This document shows, in pieces, positions 24,040-24,864 of a stretch of 24,864 nt of DNA. The position numbers and the translations under genes are program-made. Under the pieces are notes generated by a model. It saw nothing but the letters and a program-made list of their open reading frames with translations, was not told where the DNA came from and did no database searches. Each line of letters opens with the position of its first letter. The stretch's first letter is position 1. Source of the DNA: Planctomycetota bacterium (GTDB lineage: Bacteria; Planctomycetota; Phycisphaerae; FEN-1346; JAACEH01); contig JAFGPY010000108.1 in assembly GCA_016935955.1 (NCBI GenBank), positions 1 through 24,864 of the forward strand. Reading direction: 5' to 3'.

Positions 24040-24864
24040 TCAGGGAATGACCTTATTCAGCGGGTAGACGATGATGCCCGTTGCACCCGCCTTCTTCAGT
24101 TGCGGCACGAGTTGCCGCTCTTCGACCTCACGCAGAATCACCTCGACGGCCACCCAGTCGCTGTCCATCAGGTTGTTGATCGTCGGACTCTTCTCGCTGG
24201 GCAGTAGCCGGGTGATCTGCTCAAGCTTGTTGCGCGGCACGTTCATCTTCAGCCCGACCTTCTCGCGAGCCGCCATGGCTCCGCGAAGCAGAAGGCACAA
24301 GCTCTCGATCTTCTCGCGCTTCCACGTATCCTGCCAACTCGTCTTGTTGGCGATGAAGTGCGTGGTGCTCTCTAGCAACGTCTCCACGACGCGCAGGCCG
24401 TTGGCACGCAGGCTCGATCCGGTTTCCGTGACGTCCACGATACCGTCCAGCAGCCGCGCCTTGGCCTCTGTCGCGCCCCACGAGAACTCCACCTTGACGT
24501 TGACGCCGCGATCCGCGAAATACTTCCGCGTCGTACCGACCAGTTCCGTGGCGATGATCCCGCCTTCGAGATCCTCGACCTTCTGAACCTTCGATTCCTG
24601 CGGCACAGCCAGAACCCAGCGTACCGGGACGAGCTTGGCCTTGGCGTAGACGAAGTCAGCCACGTCCACCACGTCGCTGCCGTTCTCCAGAATCCAGTCC
24701 TTGCCCGTCAGGCCTGCGTCCAGCACGCCGTCCTCGACGTAGCGGCTCATCTCCTGGGCACGAAACTGGATGATTTCCATCTCTGGGTCGTCCACCGTCG
24801 GATTCAGACTGCGCGAACTGGCGTAGATTTCGAATCCGGCCCGGCGCATCATGTCGAACGTCGA
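24040..24864 (-). CDS. hisG: ATP phosphoribosyltransferase, long form (5' end outside window)
   Basis: First step of histidine synthesis: joins ATP and PRPP to give phosphoribosyl-ATP, in the cytosol. The first codons lie beyond the right edge; the frame runs to the last base (STFDMMRRAGFEIYASSRSL..., the normal continuation of the missing KGSL start). YVEDGVLDAGLTGKDWILE and the substrate-binding DVTETGSSLRANGL are present. The C-terminal ACT-like HisG_C domain (about the last 75 residues: RNKLEQITRLLPSEKSPTINNL...GIIVYPLNKVIP) marks the long, histidine-inhibited form that needs no HisZ. The internal ATG at 24852 is not the start. Other his genes are not in view. Confidence 0.94.
   Translation of the reverse strand, partial: STFDMMRRAGFEIYASSRSLNPTVDDPEMEIIQFRAQEMSRYVEDGVLDAGLTGKDWILENGSDVVDVADFVYAKAKLVPVRWVLAVPQESKVQKVEDLEGGIIATELVGTTRKYFADRGVNVKVEFSWGATEAKARLLDGIVDVTETGSSLRANGLRVVETLLESTTHFIANKTSWQDTWKREKIESLCLLLRGAMAAREKVGLKMNVPRNKLEQITRLLPSEKSPTINNLMDSDWVAVEVILREVEERQLVPQLKKAGATGIIVYPLNKVIP

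Noticed and set aside
1..24864. CRISPR arrays, tRNA or rRNA genes, insertion sequences, prophage genes
   Set aside because: No regularly spaced repeats, cloverleaf-like segments, transposase or phage proteins, or terminal inverted repeats were seen.

Overview
The window is GC-rich bacterial chromosome with tightly packed genes, frequent GTG starts and Shine-Dalgarno sites of the AGGAG type. The gene mix suggests a Gram-negative bacterium of the Planctomycetota, perhaps near the Phycisphaerae. It includes a secreted heparinase II/III-like enzyme with a zinc-ribbon insert, an aromatic/glycine-rich secreted HEAT protein, a 1025-residue exported TPR protein, a split glycine dehydrogenase and a long-form HisG. 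That placement is inference; no rRNA or other phylogenetic marker was compared.

Left part (1-6.8 kb): a partial gene end, then proS and a heparinase II/III family gene on the minus strand. The HEAT-repeat secreted protein diverges from the heparinase gene, and a YhaM-like OB-fold/HD exoribonuclease follows on the plus strand. Middle (6.9-12.1 kb): a lone PD-(D/E)xK/DUF4268 nuclease-like gene of visibly lower GC, a short orphan coding remnant, a YlbF-family gene and RNase R (rnr) facing away from each other, and a cytosolic M14-type zinc peptidase. Right-centre (12.2-18.6 kb): a complete glycine cleavage operon gcvT-gcvH-gcvPA-gcvPB, followed by a LipM-like octanoyl/lipoyl transferase, which could lipoylate GcvH, and an M20 amidohydrolase overlapping it by 4 bp. 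Right end (18.7-24.9 kb, minus strand): hisG (cut by the window edge), the TPR protein, a YebC/PmpR-family gene and a radical SAM/SPASM protein, closely spaced and probably co-transcribed.

Regulation: six start regions carry the same promoter pattern, a TTGC-type (once CTGC) -35 hexamer, exactly 17 bp, then a TAnnnT -10. The ylbF-like and rnr promoters are interlocked as an exact dyad. The gcv leader carries a perfect TGTGA-N6-TCACA palindrome of the Crp/Fnr type just downstream of the predicted transcription start.

I found no CRISPR array, tRNA, rRNA, insertion sequence or prophage, and no clearly undescribed multi-gene system. The strongest leads are the gcv-lipM-M20 arrangement with its operator, the RNA-turnover neighbourhood with symmetric promoters, the low-GC nuclease island with its remnant, and the orphan radical SAM/SPASM protein.
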